Below are positions 26,460 through 35,488 of a DNA stretch of 64,000 bases, in pieces (position 1 is the stretch's first letter; each line of letters begins with the position of its first letter). The position numbers and the translations under genes were made by a program. This DNA is from Algoriphagus sp. TR-M9 (GTDB lineage: Bacteria; Bacteroidota; Bacteroidia; Cytophagales; Cyclobacteriaceae), in the NCBI RefSeq assembly GCF_027594545.1, contig NZ_CP115160.1, positions 939,001-1,003,000 on the forward strand, given 5' to 3'. The notes below the pieces were generated by a model. The model saw only the letters and a list, made by a program, of their open reading frames with translations, searched no databases and had not been told where the DNA came from.

Positions 26460-28580
26460 CTATCTAGGGAAGGCTGCTGCCAGCCCACCATCTACATTCA
26501 GCATGTTTCCTGTGGTTTTGCCTAGTTGCCCACTTACAAAGACAAAGGCTGCATCGGCGATATCGCTGGTTTTGACGCTTTCCTTCAGTAGGGTTCGGTT
26601 AGCATAGTATTGCGGCAAATCTTTCACTTCAATGCCGTAAGCTTTGGCGCGATTTTCTGCCCATCCGCCTTCCCAGATGTTGGAGTTTTCGATCACTGCA
26701 TCCGGGTTGACTACATTCACTCGGATTTTGTCATCAGCAAGCTCAGCAGCCATTAGCCGGGACATGTGAAGCTGGGCGGCTTTGGATGTGCCATAGGCTA
26801 CATTTTTTGGCCCTGCAACTAATCCGTTTTTGCTGGCAATATTGACGATGTCTCCGCCCTGACCCTGCAGTCGCATGATGTTTACTCCAGCTTTGGATAC
26901 CTGATACTGGCCCATTACTAGGATGTTGTTAAGCCTATCCCAGTCCTGATCGGTATGCTGTTCAAAAGGCTTGGAAATAGAAATTCCAGCATTATTGACT
27001 ATGATGTCTACTCCACCAAATTGTAAGCAGGTAGCTTCTATGGCTGCGGCCAGGCTATCCCCATCAGTGACGTCTAGCTGTACGCCCAGGAAAGCATCTT
27101 TCCCGTATTTTTTATTCAAAGCCTCGCTGGTTTCTTTCAGTCTAGCTTCGTCAATGTCGGTGACTACCACGCAGGCTCCTTCCTGGATATACTTTTCTGC
27201 GATAGCCAGACCTATACCGCCAGCACTTCCAGTAACCAAGGCCACTTTTCTGGAAAGCGGCTTTTCTTTGGGCATTCTCTGAAGTTTGGCTTCTTCCAGC
27301 AGCCAGTACTCTATATCAAAAGCTTCCTGAAGCGGCAAAGAAACATATTCTGAAACGGCCTCAGCACCACGCATGACATTGATGGCGTTAATGTAAAACT
27401 CACTGGCTACACGGCTGGTTTGCTTGTTCTTAGCATAGCTAAACATGCCCACTCCTGGCCAGATGATGACCACAGGATTTGGATCTCTCATGGCAGGACT
27501 ATTGGAATGCTTGTGTTTTTCATAATAATCCGCATACATTTCCCGGTATTCCTGAAAAGCTTTGCCAATCTGCTCTTTCAGTGCTGTAGGATCAGATAAA
27601 TCTGCGTCAGCGGGTATGTCCAGTACCAAAGGAGAAATTTTGGTTCTCAAAAAGTGATCTGGACAGCTTGTTCCCATTGGAGCCAATTTACTTAGGTCAT
27701 TGCTGTTGATGAACTGCAGCACTTCCGGAGCATCTGTAAAAGTACCTATCATCCGGTTTTCGGAAGAAGCCAATCCTCTCAAGAGTGGAGCGATCTTTCC
27801 AGCTTGACTTTTTCGCTGAGCTGGAGCTAAGGACTGAATTTTTTCCCCTCCAAATACAGGCCTGGTCTTACCATAGTTTTCTGCCAGGTATTCAGATGCT
27901 GTTTCTATGACTTCGAGACTGTTCATGTAACATTCGTAGGCTGTGTCGCCCCAAGTGAAAAGGCCGTGTCCTCCAAGCATGATTCCACGGATTCCAGGAT
28001 TTTCATCCAGAGACTGCTTGAGCTGCAGTCCCAGGTCAAATCCAGGTCGCTGCCAGGGTACCCATGAGATTTGACCTTTCCAAAGTTCCTGGGTGATCTG
28101 CTCCCCGTTTTTGGAAGCGGCTATAGCTATGGCTGCATCAGGGTGCAGGTGATCTATGTGTTTGAAGGGTAAGAAAGCATGTAATGGCGTATCGATGGAC
28201 GGAGCTTTGGACTTCAGATCATAGATGCAGTGGTTAAACAGTTCTACCATTTCATCTTCGAAGTCCAACCCTCTGTATATTCCTTTCAGCGAACGTAGTT
28301 TGTCCACATACAATCCTGCCAGACCAGCTTTGGTCAGGGTGCCAATATCTCCACCAGAGCCTTTTACCCACATGATTTCTACCTCCTCCTTAGTCAGAGG
28401 ATCGAGTTCGTATGTTTTGCAGCTGGTGTTACCTCCGCCATAATTGGTGATTCTTAGGTCAGCACCGAGAATGTTGGATCTATATATAAGTAAATCGACT
28501 TCATTGCCTTCCAGTTTGGAAGCTACAGCTTCATCCCACAAGTAACTGACGTGCTTAAAGTTTTTAGTTGTTTGGTTCAT
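26460..28580 (-). CDS. rhaEW: Bifunctional L-rhamnulose-1-phosphate aldolase / L-lactaldehyde dehydrogenase
   Basis: 706 residues from the ATG at 28578-28580 (a TTG four codons upstream is less likely). The N-terminal half (to about 430) is a class II aldolase: GGGNTSCKT is the phosphate-binding turn, HIDHLH and GGHG hold the zinc histidines. The C-terminal part (from about 445, longer numbering) is an SDR with TGSAGGIG 454-461, NNAG 533-536 and catalytic Tyr600/Lys604 (YGTSK). The RhaEW type, shown in other bacteria, splits L-rhamnulose-1-phosphate to DHAP and L-lactaldehyde and oxidises the aldehyde to L-lactate. LutABC in the same locus fits this exactly. It is divergent from the isomerase gene. 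Confidence 0.9.
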   Translation of the reverse strand: MNQTTKNFKHVSYLWDEAVASKLEGNEVDLLIYRSNILGADLRITNYGGGNTSCKTYELDPLTKEEVEIMWVKGSGGDIGTLTKAGLAGLYVDKLRSLKGIYRGLDFEDEMVELFNHCIYDLKSKAPSIDTPLHAFLPFKHIDHLHPDAAIAIAASKNGEQITQELWKGQISWVPWQRPGFDLGLQLKQSLDENPGIRGIMLGGHGLFTWGDTAYECYMNSLEVIETASEYLAENYGKTRPVFGGEKIQSLAPAQRKSQAGKIAPLLRGLASSENRMIGTFTDAPEVLQFINSNDLSKLAPMGTSCPDHFLRTKISPLVLDIPADADLSDPTALKEQIGKAFQEYREMYADYYEKHKHSNSPAMRDPNPVVIIWPGVGMFSYAKNKQTSRVASEFYINAINVMRGAEAVSEYVSLPLQEAFDIEYWLLEEAKLQRMPKEKPLSRKVALVTGSAGGIGLAIAEKYIQEGACVVVTDIDEARLKETSEALNKKYGKDAFLGVQLDVTDGDSLAAAIEATCLQFGGVDIIVNNAGISISKPFEQHTDQDWDRLNNILVMGQYQVSKAGVNIMRLQGQGGDIVNIASKNGLVAGPKNVAYGTSKAAQLHMSRLMAAELADDKIRVNVVNPDAVIENSNIWEGGWAENRAKAYGIEVKDLPQYYANRTLLKESVKTSDIADAAFVFVSGQLGKTTGNMLNVDGGLAAAFPR

Positions 28581-29165
28581 GCTTTTTTGCAAATTGTTCT
28601 GAAAGTGAATATGAGCGAAAAGTTTCCATTAGGTATCCTGTGCTGTCTTGAGCAGGGTGAGATTTAATGATTTTTTTAAGCTCATATATGAATGAATAAT
28701 CAATAGGTTTCTGCCGCCTACATGGGCTTAATCATAGTGCGTTTCAAAGGAATAGCCCTAAGTAGAAATAGTCGGTCTATTTCTACTACTAAATGGCAAA
28801 CTAGTGTTTTGCCCTGATTTTGATTTATTCTAAAATTATCATTTTATCATGAAAAATCCCCCGTACTAAGTCCAATTCCTTTTTGGGATCATTTTTTAAT
28901 CTAGTGCTTTTGGTCTTTATCTTGTATGGAATGAATAGGCTTTTTAGGCGGAATGCCCCAGTATAATAGGTAAATTATCGATCAGGCTTGATGCTTTGGT
29001 GGAAAAGGTGGAGCATTTACCCCTTTAGCCAAAAATTGAGGTGCAGCATGCAGTGGAGGTTTTCGCAGCAGAATCCCACTGGGTAACAAGTAACTATTCT
29101 TGAGGAAGCCTTAGACTGTACAAATAGTCCGCAAATTGGGTCTTTTGACTACAACTACTAGATAG
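28581..29165. promoter_or_regulatory. Divergent control region between rhaEW-like and isomerase genes
   Basis: 585 bases with no gene. It must contain promoters for both sides. The main structure is a perfect inverted repeat at 28761-28787 (listed apart). Two loosely similar segments, GAATGCCCCAGTATAATAGG near 28951-28970 and GAATCCCACTGGGTAACAAG near 29071-29090, each followed by GTAA or TAA and an AT-rich tail, may be a degenerate direct repeat. I see no tRNA, small ORF with coding character, or clear terminator here. Confidence 0.6.
28761..28787. promoter_or_regulatory. Perfect 11-bp inverted repeat, candidate operator
   Basis: AGTAGAAATAG (28761-28771), spacer TCGGT (28772-28776), CTATTTCTACT (28777-28787). 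Both arms match fully. It lies about 180 bases before the aldolase start and 380 before the isomerase start. It has no U-run and lies away from gene ends, so it is more like a protein-binding site than a terminator. The GntR-LacI hybrid regulator encoded nearby is the obvious candidate ligand; that is inference. Confidence 0.55.
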
Positions 29166-30434
29166 ATGAGAATAAAAGAGGAGCAACTGGCAATATTTTC
29201 TTCCAATGAAATTCACGCAAAATCACTGGAAATTCTTAGAGAGCAATATGCTTCTGAGAATATGGATGAAGTCATTTCAAAAATCCGTGATTTTAAAATC
29301 GCCATTCCCAGTGCTGCATTGGGAGACTTGGGGAGAAAGCAATCCAAGCAAGGAATGGGAGGAGCTCCCAGGGATTTGGTAGAGAAAATTCAGGATATAG
29401 GACTGATCCAGCAACTCACCCAAAAAACCGATGCGGTATCCGTTTACATGCCTTGGGATAGGCCTGAAGATATACAGGAGGCTAAAGAAATAGCTGAAAA
29501 TGTACATCTGAAATTTGCGGCGATGAACAGCACGGGTAGGCTGGATCCTCATGATAGTTCGGAGAAATCCCTTGCGGCTTTGGGACACCTAGATCCAAAA
29601 AAGCGTGACCAAGCCATTGCTCAGCATGAGGAGGTGATAGATATTGGCAAGAAGCTAGGGAGCAATGGAATATCGATCTGGTTGAATGAAGGGAGCGTGT
29701 ATCCCGGTCAAAATGACTTTAGAAGTAGGCTTCAGTTCACAGAGCAATCCCTGACGGAAATTTACGACTACCTGCCTTCAGAATGGGATATGCTGTTAAA
29801 ATACAAGCCACACGCAGCCAATTACCAGCCTACCATAGTGCCGGACTGGGGAACCGCTGCTATGCTGGCCAAGCGAATTGGCTCGAAGGCCAAAATCCTA
29901 GTTGATGTGGGGAGTCAATCCTCTCAGTCCAACGTGGAGCAGCTAGTCGCCACTTTGATCTATCAGCACTTACTTGGTGGGTTTCATTTCAATGAAAGCA
30001 AGTTTGCAAGTGATGACCCCAAAAAATCGGGTTTCAATGCCTATCAGCTATTCTTGATTTTCAATGAACTGATCGGTGCTGATCTAGATAGCGCTCAGAG
30101 CTGGAAGAGTTTTTCCTGGATGATAGAGGCCAGCTACAATACCCAGGATCCGCTGGTGGATTTGATCCAGGCGCTGGAAGCAGTCACCATAGCCTATGCC
30201 AAGGCACTTTTAGTGGACCGGCAAAAATTAAGGGAGTACCAGCAGCAAGGGAAATCATCCGAAGCTGAGGAGCTTTTACAAAAAGCCTATCTCACAGATG
30301 TCAGGCCTTTGGTGAGTGAAGCAAGAGTGCTTTCCGGCGGGGCAGCAGAACCGCTGGAGGCGTACAGAGTGCTGATGATTCGTAACAAACTCGTACAGGA
30401 AAGGTATAGCAAATCCCAAAATGTGCTGTTTTAG
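29166..30434 (+). CDS. rhaI: Sugar isomerase, probable L-rhamnose isomerase (RhaI type)
   Basis: 422 residues, TIM-barrel isomerase of the length of Pseudomonas/Mesorhizobium-type L-rhamnose isomerase, which is distinct from E. coli RhaA. Segments ISIWLNEGSVYPGQNDFRSRL, LLKYKPHAANYQPTIVPDWG, AKILVDVGSQSSQSNVEQL and GGFHFNESKFASDD hold the Glu, Asp and His that bind the two metal ions in this family. It converts L-rhamnose to L-rhamnulose in the cytoplasm. Start ATG at 29166 is preceded by a long control region; the sulfatase gene follows after 28 bases on the same strand. No rhamnose transporter is seen nearby. Confidence 0.85.
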   Translation: MRIKEEQLAIFSSNEIHAKSLEILREQYASENMDEVISKIRDFKIAIPSAALGDLGRKQSKQGMGGAPRDLVEKIQDIGLIQQLTQKTDAVSVYMPWDRPEDIQEAKEIAENVHLKFAAMNSTGRLDPHDSSEKSLAALGHLDPKKRDQAIAQHEEVIDIGKKLGSNGISIWLNEGSVYPGQNDFRSRLQFTEQSLTEIYDYLPSEWDMLLKYKPHAANYQPTIVPDWGTAAMLAKRIGSKAKILVDVGSQSSQSNVEQLVATLIYQHLLGGFHFNESKFASDDPKKSGFNAYQLFLIFNELIGADLDSAQSWKSFSWMIEASYNTQDPLVDLIQALEAVTIAYAKALLVDRQKLREYQQQGKSSEAEELLQKAYLTDVRPLVSEARVLSGGAAEPLEAYRVLMIRNKLVQERYSKSQNVLF

Positions 30435-30462
30435 ACTTTGATGAAACTCCTTACATTAGGGG

Positions 30463-31944
30463 ATGAATTTTAAATTAAGACCTCTTTTGAATATCCTGGT
30501 AGCCCTAGGATTCTTAACATTTGGCTGTAGTTCTGATAAATCAGAAACCCCAAAATCACCAGCTTACACCAATATCATATTTATCCTGGCTGATGATTTA
30601 GGCTATGGAGATTTGGGTTTTTTGGGACAAGAGTACATTGCAACTCCCAATATCGACCGCCTGGCTGCTGAAGGGATGTTTTTCACTAATCATTATTCGG
30701 GAGCGACGGTCTGTGCTCCATCCAGATCTGCGCTAATCACCGGGTTGCACACCGGTCACACTCCCATACGGGGTAATAGGGAAGTGAAACCAGAAGGGCA
30801 ATACCCCATGCCGGATTCCATTCCTTCGCTGGCTCGGGTGATGGCAGAGGCCGGATATCAGACCGGAGCTTTTGGCAAATGGGGACTGGGTTTTATTGGC
30901 ACCTCAGGAGATCCATCCAATCAGGGATTTCAGGATTTTTACGGGTACAATTGCCAGCGGTATGCCCATAGGTACTATCCTGCCCACCTTTGGCACAATG
31001 ATGAGAAAATCATCCTCGAAGGGAATGACTGGACCGAGAAGGCCGTCTATGCTCCCGATTTGATCCAAAAAGAGACTCTTTCCTTTATAGATCAAAATAG
31101 GGACAAACCCTTTTTTCTCTTTATGCCGATTGTGATGCCTCATGCCGAGTTGGCAGCACCAGATGATGAGATTTATCAAAAATACAGGTCAAAATTTGCT
31201 GAGGAAAAGCCATATAAAGGCAATGCAGGTTCTGCTTATGGACCAGATATGAATATCTCTGCCTACCAGCCTCATGACTATCCGCATGCCGCTTTCGCTG
31301 CGATGGTGGAGCGAATAGATGTGTATGTGGGTGAAGTATTGGATAAACTGGAAGAGCAGGGCTTAGCTGAAAACACGCTGATTGTTTTTGCATCTGATAA
31401 TGGAGCCCATAGAGAAGGCGGGGCAGACCCTGATTTTTTTGATAGTAATGGGCCATTCAGGGGGCATAAGCGGGATTTGTATGAAGGAGGAATCCGTACT
31501 CCCATGATCGCGTGGTGGCCGGGTAAAGTCAAAGCAGGTAGTAGCAATAATCATATTTCTGCTTTTTGGGACCTACTGCCAACTTTCGCAGAGATCGGAG
31601 GCGCGGATGTTCCAGATGACATAGATGGAATATCCTTTTTGCCCACTCTGCTTGGAGAGGGGAACCAACCGGAGCATGAGTATTTGTATTGGGAGTTTCA
31701 TGAGCAGGGTGGAAAACAGGCTGTCCGCCAAGGAAAATGGAAGGCGGTGAAGCTTCAGGTTTTTGGTAAAGGAGAGCGAAGAACAGAATTGTATGACCTG
31801 GCCGCAGATCCAGGTGAGGAGAATAACATTGCTGCGGAGCATCCAGCTAAAGTCAAAGAGTTAGAAGCACTGATGCAGACAGCACATAGCCCGAATCCAG
31901 TTTTTGGGCTGTATAGTGAGGAAAGGGAGAAATTGGGGCAATAG
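30463..31944 (+). CDS. Sulfatase lipoprotein, class I formylglycine type
   Basis: 493 residues. Lipoprotein signal ending TFGC (Cys22). Sulfatase core: FILADDLGYGDLG (metal Asp pair), C84-A-P-S-R88 followed by LITG (formylglycine signature), GKWGLG, MPHAELAAP, and FASDNGAHREGG with the later Asp-Asn metal ligands. WWPGKVKAG and the C-terminal YDLAADPGEENNIA tail are typical of arylsulfatase A-like enzymes of Bacteroidota. It lies 28 bases after the rhamnose isomerase gene, probably in one operon, which suggests that the sulfated substrate contains rhamnose. The exact linkage is not readable from sequence. Confidence 0.93.
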   Translation: MNFKLRPLLNILVALGFLTFGCSSDKSETPKSPAYTNIIFILADDLGYGDLGFLGQEYIATPNIDRLAAEGMFFTNHYSGATVCAPSRSALITGLHTGHTPIRGNREVKPEGQYPMPDSIPSLARVMAEAGYQTGAFGKWGLGFIGTSGDPSNQGFQDFYGYNCQRYAHRYYPAHLWHNDEKIILEGNDWTEKAVYAPDLIQKETLSFIDQNRDKPFFLFMPIVMPHAELAAPDDEIYQKYRSKFAEEKPYKGNAGSAYGPDMNISAYQPHDYPHAAFAAMVERIDVYVGEVLDKLEEQGLAENTLIVFASDNGAHREGGADPDFFDSNGPFRGHKRDLYEGGIRTPMIAWWPGKVKAGSSNNHISAFWDLLPTFAEIGGADVPDDIDGISFLPTLLGEGNQPEHEYLYWEFHEQGGKQAVRQGKWKAVKLQVFGKGERRTELYDLAADPGEENNIAAEHPAKVKELEALMQTAHSPNPVFGLYSEEREKLGQ

Positions 31945-32266
31945 GCTTGAACTAAAAAAAGACGGAGAATAAATCCCCGCCTTTAATACCCAATCTATTT
32001 TACAATAAAACCTTTGTAAGACTAAATATAGATTCTCGAACTATTGAAAGTGTCCTTTACTGTCCTGTTTTCTTCTAAGAGTTTTGTTTGAATATGGAAT
32101 AAATACAATAAGAAACATGGATATATGCAATCATGGTCGTAGCCAATAATTCTTTGCTCAGCTGGTCGGAAGACCGATGACCTGCCTTTGCAGGTAAGCA
32201 ATTCCTTTAAGGCTTTAGGCTTAATACTAGTAAAAAAGCGTAGACTGATAATAAATAAAAAGATAA
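31945..32266. other. 322-base gap after the sulfatase; weak hairpin, no gene seen
   Basis: An imperfect stem AAAGACGGAG (31958-31967) / CCCCGCCTTT (31975-31984), eight of ten pairs, lies just after the sulfatase stop and may be a weak terminator. ACCTGC/GCAGGT around a CTTT loop occurs near 32180-32195, beside GGTCGGAAGACCGATGACC, a low-complexity type of sequence also seen elsewhere. No coding potential or clear promoter box for the lactonase gene. Confidence 0.5.
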
Positions 32267-33289
32267 GTGAAAAAAATCAAATTGAGTGTAGCTGTTTTTT
32301 CTGTTTCTATTCTGCTGATTTTGGCATGCGCGGAGAAAGTCAAAAAAGAGGAGGATAGTAAAGGTCCCCAGGTGGGATCTCTAAGGGCAGAATCTGAAGA
32401 TTTTTACAAACTAATCAGTAAGGATGCCCAGATTGAAGTCTTGGCGGCTGGATTTGATTGGACTGAGGGACCCTTATGGCTGGAATCTGAGCAGGCTTTG
32501 ATATTCTCTGATGTGCCGCAAAACAAGGTTTGGAAGTGGTCGGAAGAAGATAGTATCAGCTTATATTTAGAGCCTTCGGGTTACTTGGGGGATAGAGAAG
32601 GGAAGCGGGAACCTGGCTCTAATGGGTTGATATTGGATCATGAAGGAAACCTAATACTTTGCCAGCATGGCGAAAGAAGGATAGCCAAAATGCTCGCGCC
32701 TATCGCAACTCCTACCGCAGACTATGAGGAATTGACCGGAGCATACGAAGGCGATAAATTCAATAGCCCCAATGACCTGGTCATGAACCAATCTGCACAA
32801 TTGTTTTTTACAGACCCTCCATACGGCCTGGACGATTGGGATCCAAAGGAACTGGATTTTCAAGGGGTTTATAGATTGGATCAAAGCGGGGAGCTGATAC
32901 TACTGATAGACAGCCTGAGCAGGCCCAATGGGATAGGTCTCAGTCCGGATGAACGCACCTTGTATATAGCGCAGTCGGATCCTGGTAAGGCGCGTTACTA
33001 TGCTTATACTCTAGACGAAAAAGGTGAGGTGACTTCAGGAAAAATTTTGCTGGATGCCACAGGAAGTGTGGGCAGCGGTAAGCCCGGCTTGCCTGATGGA
33101 CTCACTGTGGACAAAGCAGGAAATCTTTTTGCTTCCGGTCCTGGAGGAATCTGGGTGATCAGCGCAGAAGGAGATCATCTGGGGACTATTGTTACAGGTC
33201 AAAATACCAGTAACTGTACTTTTGATACGGAGGAAAACTATTTGTATATGACTGCGGATAATTTTTTAATGCGGATCAAGATGAAGTAA
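32267..33289 (+). CDS. SMP-30/gluconolactonase-like lipoprotein
   Basis: 340 residues with a GTG start at 32267; no upstream in-frame ATG fits, and the GTG directly precedes the lipoprotein signal (LILAC, Cys near 21). A 6-bladed propeller follows: FDWTEGPLWLESEQALIFSDVP (the Glu metal ligand), KFNSPNDLVM (Asn), LSRPNGIGLSPDERTLYIAQS and GLPDGLTVDKAGNLFAS (Asp) give the calcium site of the SMP-30 family. These enzymes open aldonolactones, e.g. glucono-lactone, here outside the cytoplasm. Convergent with the mechanosensitive channel gene, 4 bases apart. Possible downstream partner of a periplasmic sugar dehydrogenase. Confidence 0.88.
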   Translation: MKKIKLSVAVFSVSILLILACAEKVKKEEDSKGPQVGSLRAESEDFYKLISKDAQIEVLAAGFDWTEGPLWLESEQALIFSDVPQNKVWKWSEEDSISLYLEPSGYLGDREGKREPGSNGLILDHEGNLILCQHGERRIAKMLAPIATPTADYEELTGAYEGDKFNSPNDLVMNQSAQLFFTDPPYGLDDWDPKELDFQGVYRLDQSGELILLIDSLSRPNGIGLSPDERTLYIAQSDPGKARYYAYTLDEKGEVTSGKILLDATGSVGSGKPGLPDGLTVDKAGNLFASGPGGIWVISAEGDHLGTIVTGQNTSNCTFDTEENYLYMTADNFLMRIKMK

Positions 33290-33293
33290 ACCT

Positions 33294-34952
33294 TTAGGGT
33301 TTTTGCTCCTGATTTTCAGCGCTGCTTTTAATTTTAAATGAAGGTGGCACATAGCCTTCGGGCAAATAGCTGGGTGGAACAGCAAGGGGGTTGCCATCTC
33401 TGGCAGCTCGAAAATGAGGCGACATAATCTCTACGCCAGCTTCATTGAATGCATCCTGAATGAGGGAATGAAGTTCAGAATAGATTTGGGCTGCTTTCTC
33501 TGGTGTAGCGGTGTATGCATTGATTTGATAACTCACGTAGAAATCATCCAGGCTTGTCTGCAGCACAAAGGGTTTGGGTTCTTTCAAGACCATATCTGTT
33601 TTTAGCGCAGCTCCTATAAGTAGCTCATGAACCTGGCGCCACTCCACATCATATCCTATAGTAATAGTCGTGTGCAAGATTAAGCCCGGACCATTTGCTT
33701 CTGCCGAATAATTGATAGTTCTACCGTTAAGAATTGAGGCATTAGGGATGGTTACTTCCTCATTTTTTATGGTTCTCAGACGGGTGACCAGCATGGTTTT
33801 CTCGATCACATCCCCTGTAGTTTCACCAATTTTCACACGATCTCCAAGTTTGAATGCGCGCATGTAGATAATCACTAGGCCAGCAATAATATTACTGATG
33901 GCAGAGGACGACCCCAAAGAAATCAATAATCCTAAAAATACACTGACCCCTTGGAAAGCTGGGGAGTCAGATCCCGGCAGATAGGGGAAAATAACAATAA
34001 AGGTAAAGGCTATCACCAACATCTTAACCAGATTGAAGGTAGGTTTAGCCCATTCAGGATAAAAACCCGGGATAGACAGATTGCCATTGGCTACTTCCGC
34101 CGAAATTAAATTGATACCTTTTACCAGGTAGTAGGCGATAGAGCAGGCGATCAAAATCATGATCATCTCCGGGATATACCCAAAAAATGAAATCCCAATC
34201 GATTTTAATGGAGAAATCACATAATTCAATAATATGCTTGAAAGGCCTTTTGTGGCCGGAAAGATCGAAAAAGCAATGGGGAGGGACAGGTAAATGAGGG
34301 TGAAAATCAGAATTACCTTTAAAATTCTCATGATGACAAAAAGCAGTCGTTCCTCTTTTTTGGCAGACAGGACTTCAATGTTCTTTATTTTGATGCCCCG
34401 AAAGTAATTGCGCCATTTACGCAGGATGAAATTAATCAAGGAGTTAAACCCTTTATTGATGTATTTCACCAGGATCAACAGTACGATGAGAATACCCAAA
34501 ATTATCCCTGTGCGGATCAGGTTTTTGATCAGGCTTTTTTCTCCATGATTTTTTACATAGCTGTCTTTTATAGCAGTAGCATATTCTTGAGCAAGTTCAT
34601 TTTTATCCTTACCCAGAAGTTTTGCATCGAGGGTGGTGATGCTGGCCAATACCAGATCTCCATGCAGTATTTCTGCGGAAAGTTCATCCTCTATGATATT
34701 TATTTTAGCAGTATCAAAGGCCTCATCTTCAGTCAATAGGTTAAGCCTTTCCGATTGGTTTTTTGCGCGCTCTTCGGCAGAATAGGGTCCAAATTTCGTG
34801 CGTATGAAAAACAAGGTGTCCTCGTAGAAGAGCACTGGGCTCGCTTCATACTCAACACTTTCCAAAGAATCTGAAGCTGTCTCTTGGGCATTTACCTGTG
34901 TGGCAGGCAAGCTTAGCATAAGAAAAAAGAGCAATAAAAATGGCTTATACAT
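33294..34952 (-). CDS. MscS-family mechanosensitive ion channel
   Basis: 552 residues from the ATG at 34950-34952, chosen because it begins directly with a signal peptide (MYKPFLLLFFLMLSLPATQVNA); the longer TTG-started frame adds unrelated residues. A periplasmic helical region (about 25-140) leads to several membrane segments, then the pore-lining helix and MscS beta domain: SNIIAGLVIIYMRAFKLGDRVKIGETTGDVIEKTMLVTRLRT and VTIPNASILNGRTINYS are diagnostic. It would open under membrane tension to release solutes on hypo-osmotic shock. Divergent from the TMEM220-like gene. Confidence 0.93.
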   Translation of the reverse strand: MYKPFLLLFFLMLSLPATQVNAQETASDSLESVEYEASPVLFYEDTLFFIRTKFGPYSAEERAKNQSERLNLLTEDEAFDTAKINIIEDELSAEILHGDLVLASITTLDAKLLGKDKNELAQEYATAIKDSYVKNHGEKSLIKNLIRTGIILGILIVLLILVKYINKGFNSLINFILRKWRNYFRGIKIKNIEVLSAKKEERLLFVIMRILKVILIFTLIYLSLPIAFSIFPATKGLSSILLNYVISPLKSIGISFFGYIPEMIMILIACSIAYYLVKGINLISAEVANGNLSIPGFYPEWAKPTFNLVKMLVIAFTFIVIFPYLPGSDSPAFQGVSVFLGLLISLGSSSAISNIIAGLVIIYMRAFKLGDRVKIGETTGDVIEKTMLVTRLRTIKNEEVTIPNASILNGRTINYSAEANGPGLILHTTITIGYDVEWRQVHELLIGAALKTDMVLKEPKPFVLQTSLDDFYVSYQINAYTATPEKAAQIYSELHSLIQDAFNEAGVEIMSPHFRAARDGNPLAVPPSYLPEGYVPPSFKIKSSAENQEQKP

Positions 34953-35099
34953 CAGGTTGAGGTTATGACAAAAATCATTCATGACTGGAAATATTTCCTT
35001 GATCCTCATGGATCTGCTGGGTATTTTGCAAAGCTGTTCGCAGTCAAAATAACTAAAATTCATCAATTTTCTGAGACATCAATTAACTCCAAACTAATC

Positions 35100-35468
35100 A
35101 TGACCTTCAATAAGATCTTTTATGGAATCTGGATTTTCCTTTTTGCACTCTTTGCTTTTTGGCAACTCAACGACGTGGATCCGGAAGTTTGGGTGACCAT
35201 TTATGCTATGGCCATGCTGTTTTGTGTGTTTGCGGTAAGGGGGATATTCCCTAAAATACCTTTGACCATTGTAGTGGTAGTTTGTGTTTTGGGGGCGATT
35301 TACTTTTTTCCAGGAGGTGTAGGAGATTGGATTTCTGATGAGTGGGCGCAAAAAGACCTGACCATGAAGACGCCAGCCATGGAAGAAAACCGGGAGACAT
35401 TCGGTTTGATGATTATCGCTTTGGTGCTAAGCCCGGCGCTGTACAAAGCCTGGAAAGGAAAGGCCTAA
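35100..35468 (+). CDS. TMEM220-like small membrane protein
   Basis: 122 residues if started at the ATG at 35100 (MTFNKIFYGIW), which directly precedes the first membrane helix; an in-frame ATG at 34965 would add 45 residues of no family likeness. Four hydrophobic segments; FAFWQLNDVDPEVWVTIYAMAMLFC is the signature of the transmembrane 220 family, and the C-terminal helix is preceded by ETFGLMIIALVL. Function is unknown in bacteria and in animals. The NIPSNAP gene follows after 20 bases and could share its transcript. Confidence 0.8.
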   Translation: MTFNKIFYGIWIFLFALFAFWQLNDVDPEVWVTIYAMAMLFCVFAVRGIFPKIPLTIVVVVCVLGAIYFFPGGVGDWISDEWAQKDLTMKTPAMEENRETFGLMIIALVLSPALYKAWKGKA

Positions 35469-35488
35469 CTTGATCTATTACTACCTCT

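Noticed and set aside
28581..29165. Small RNA or tRNA in the long divergent gap
   Set aside because: No cloverleaf arms, T-loop or conserved RNA motif found by eye; only operator-like repeats.
31958..31984. Hairpin after the sulfatase as a firm terminator
   Set aside because: Two of ten pairs mismatch and the U-run is short, so it is mentioned only as weak in the gap entry.
34965..35099. ATG start that would add 45 residues to the TMEM220-like protein
   Set aside because: The extension has no membrane or family character and lies in the divergent promoter region with the MscS gene.
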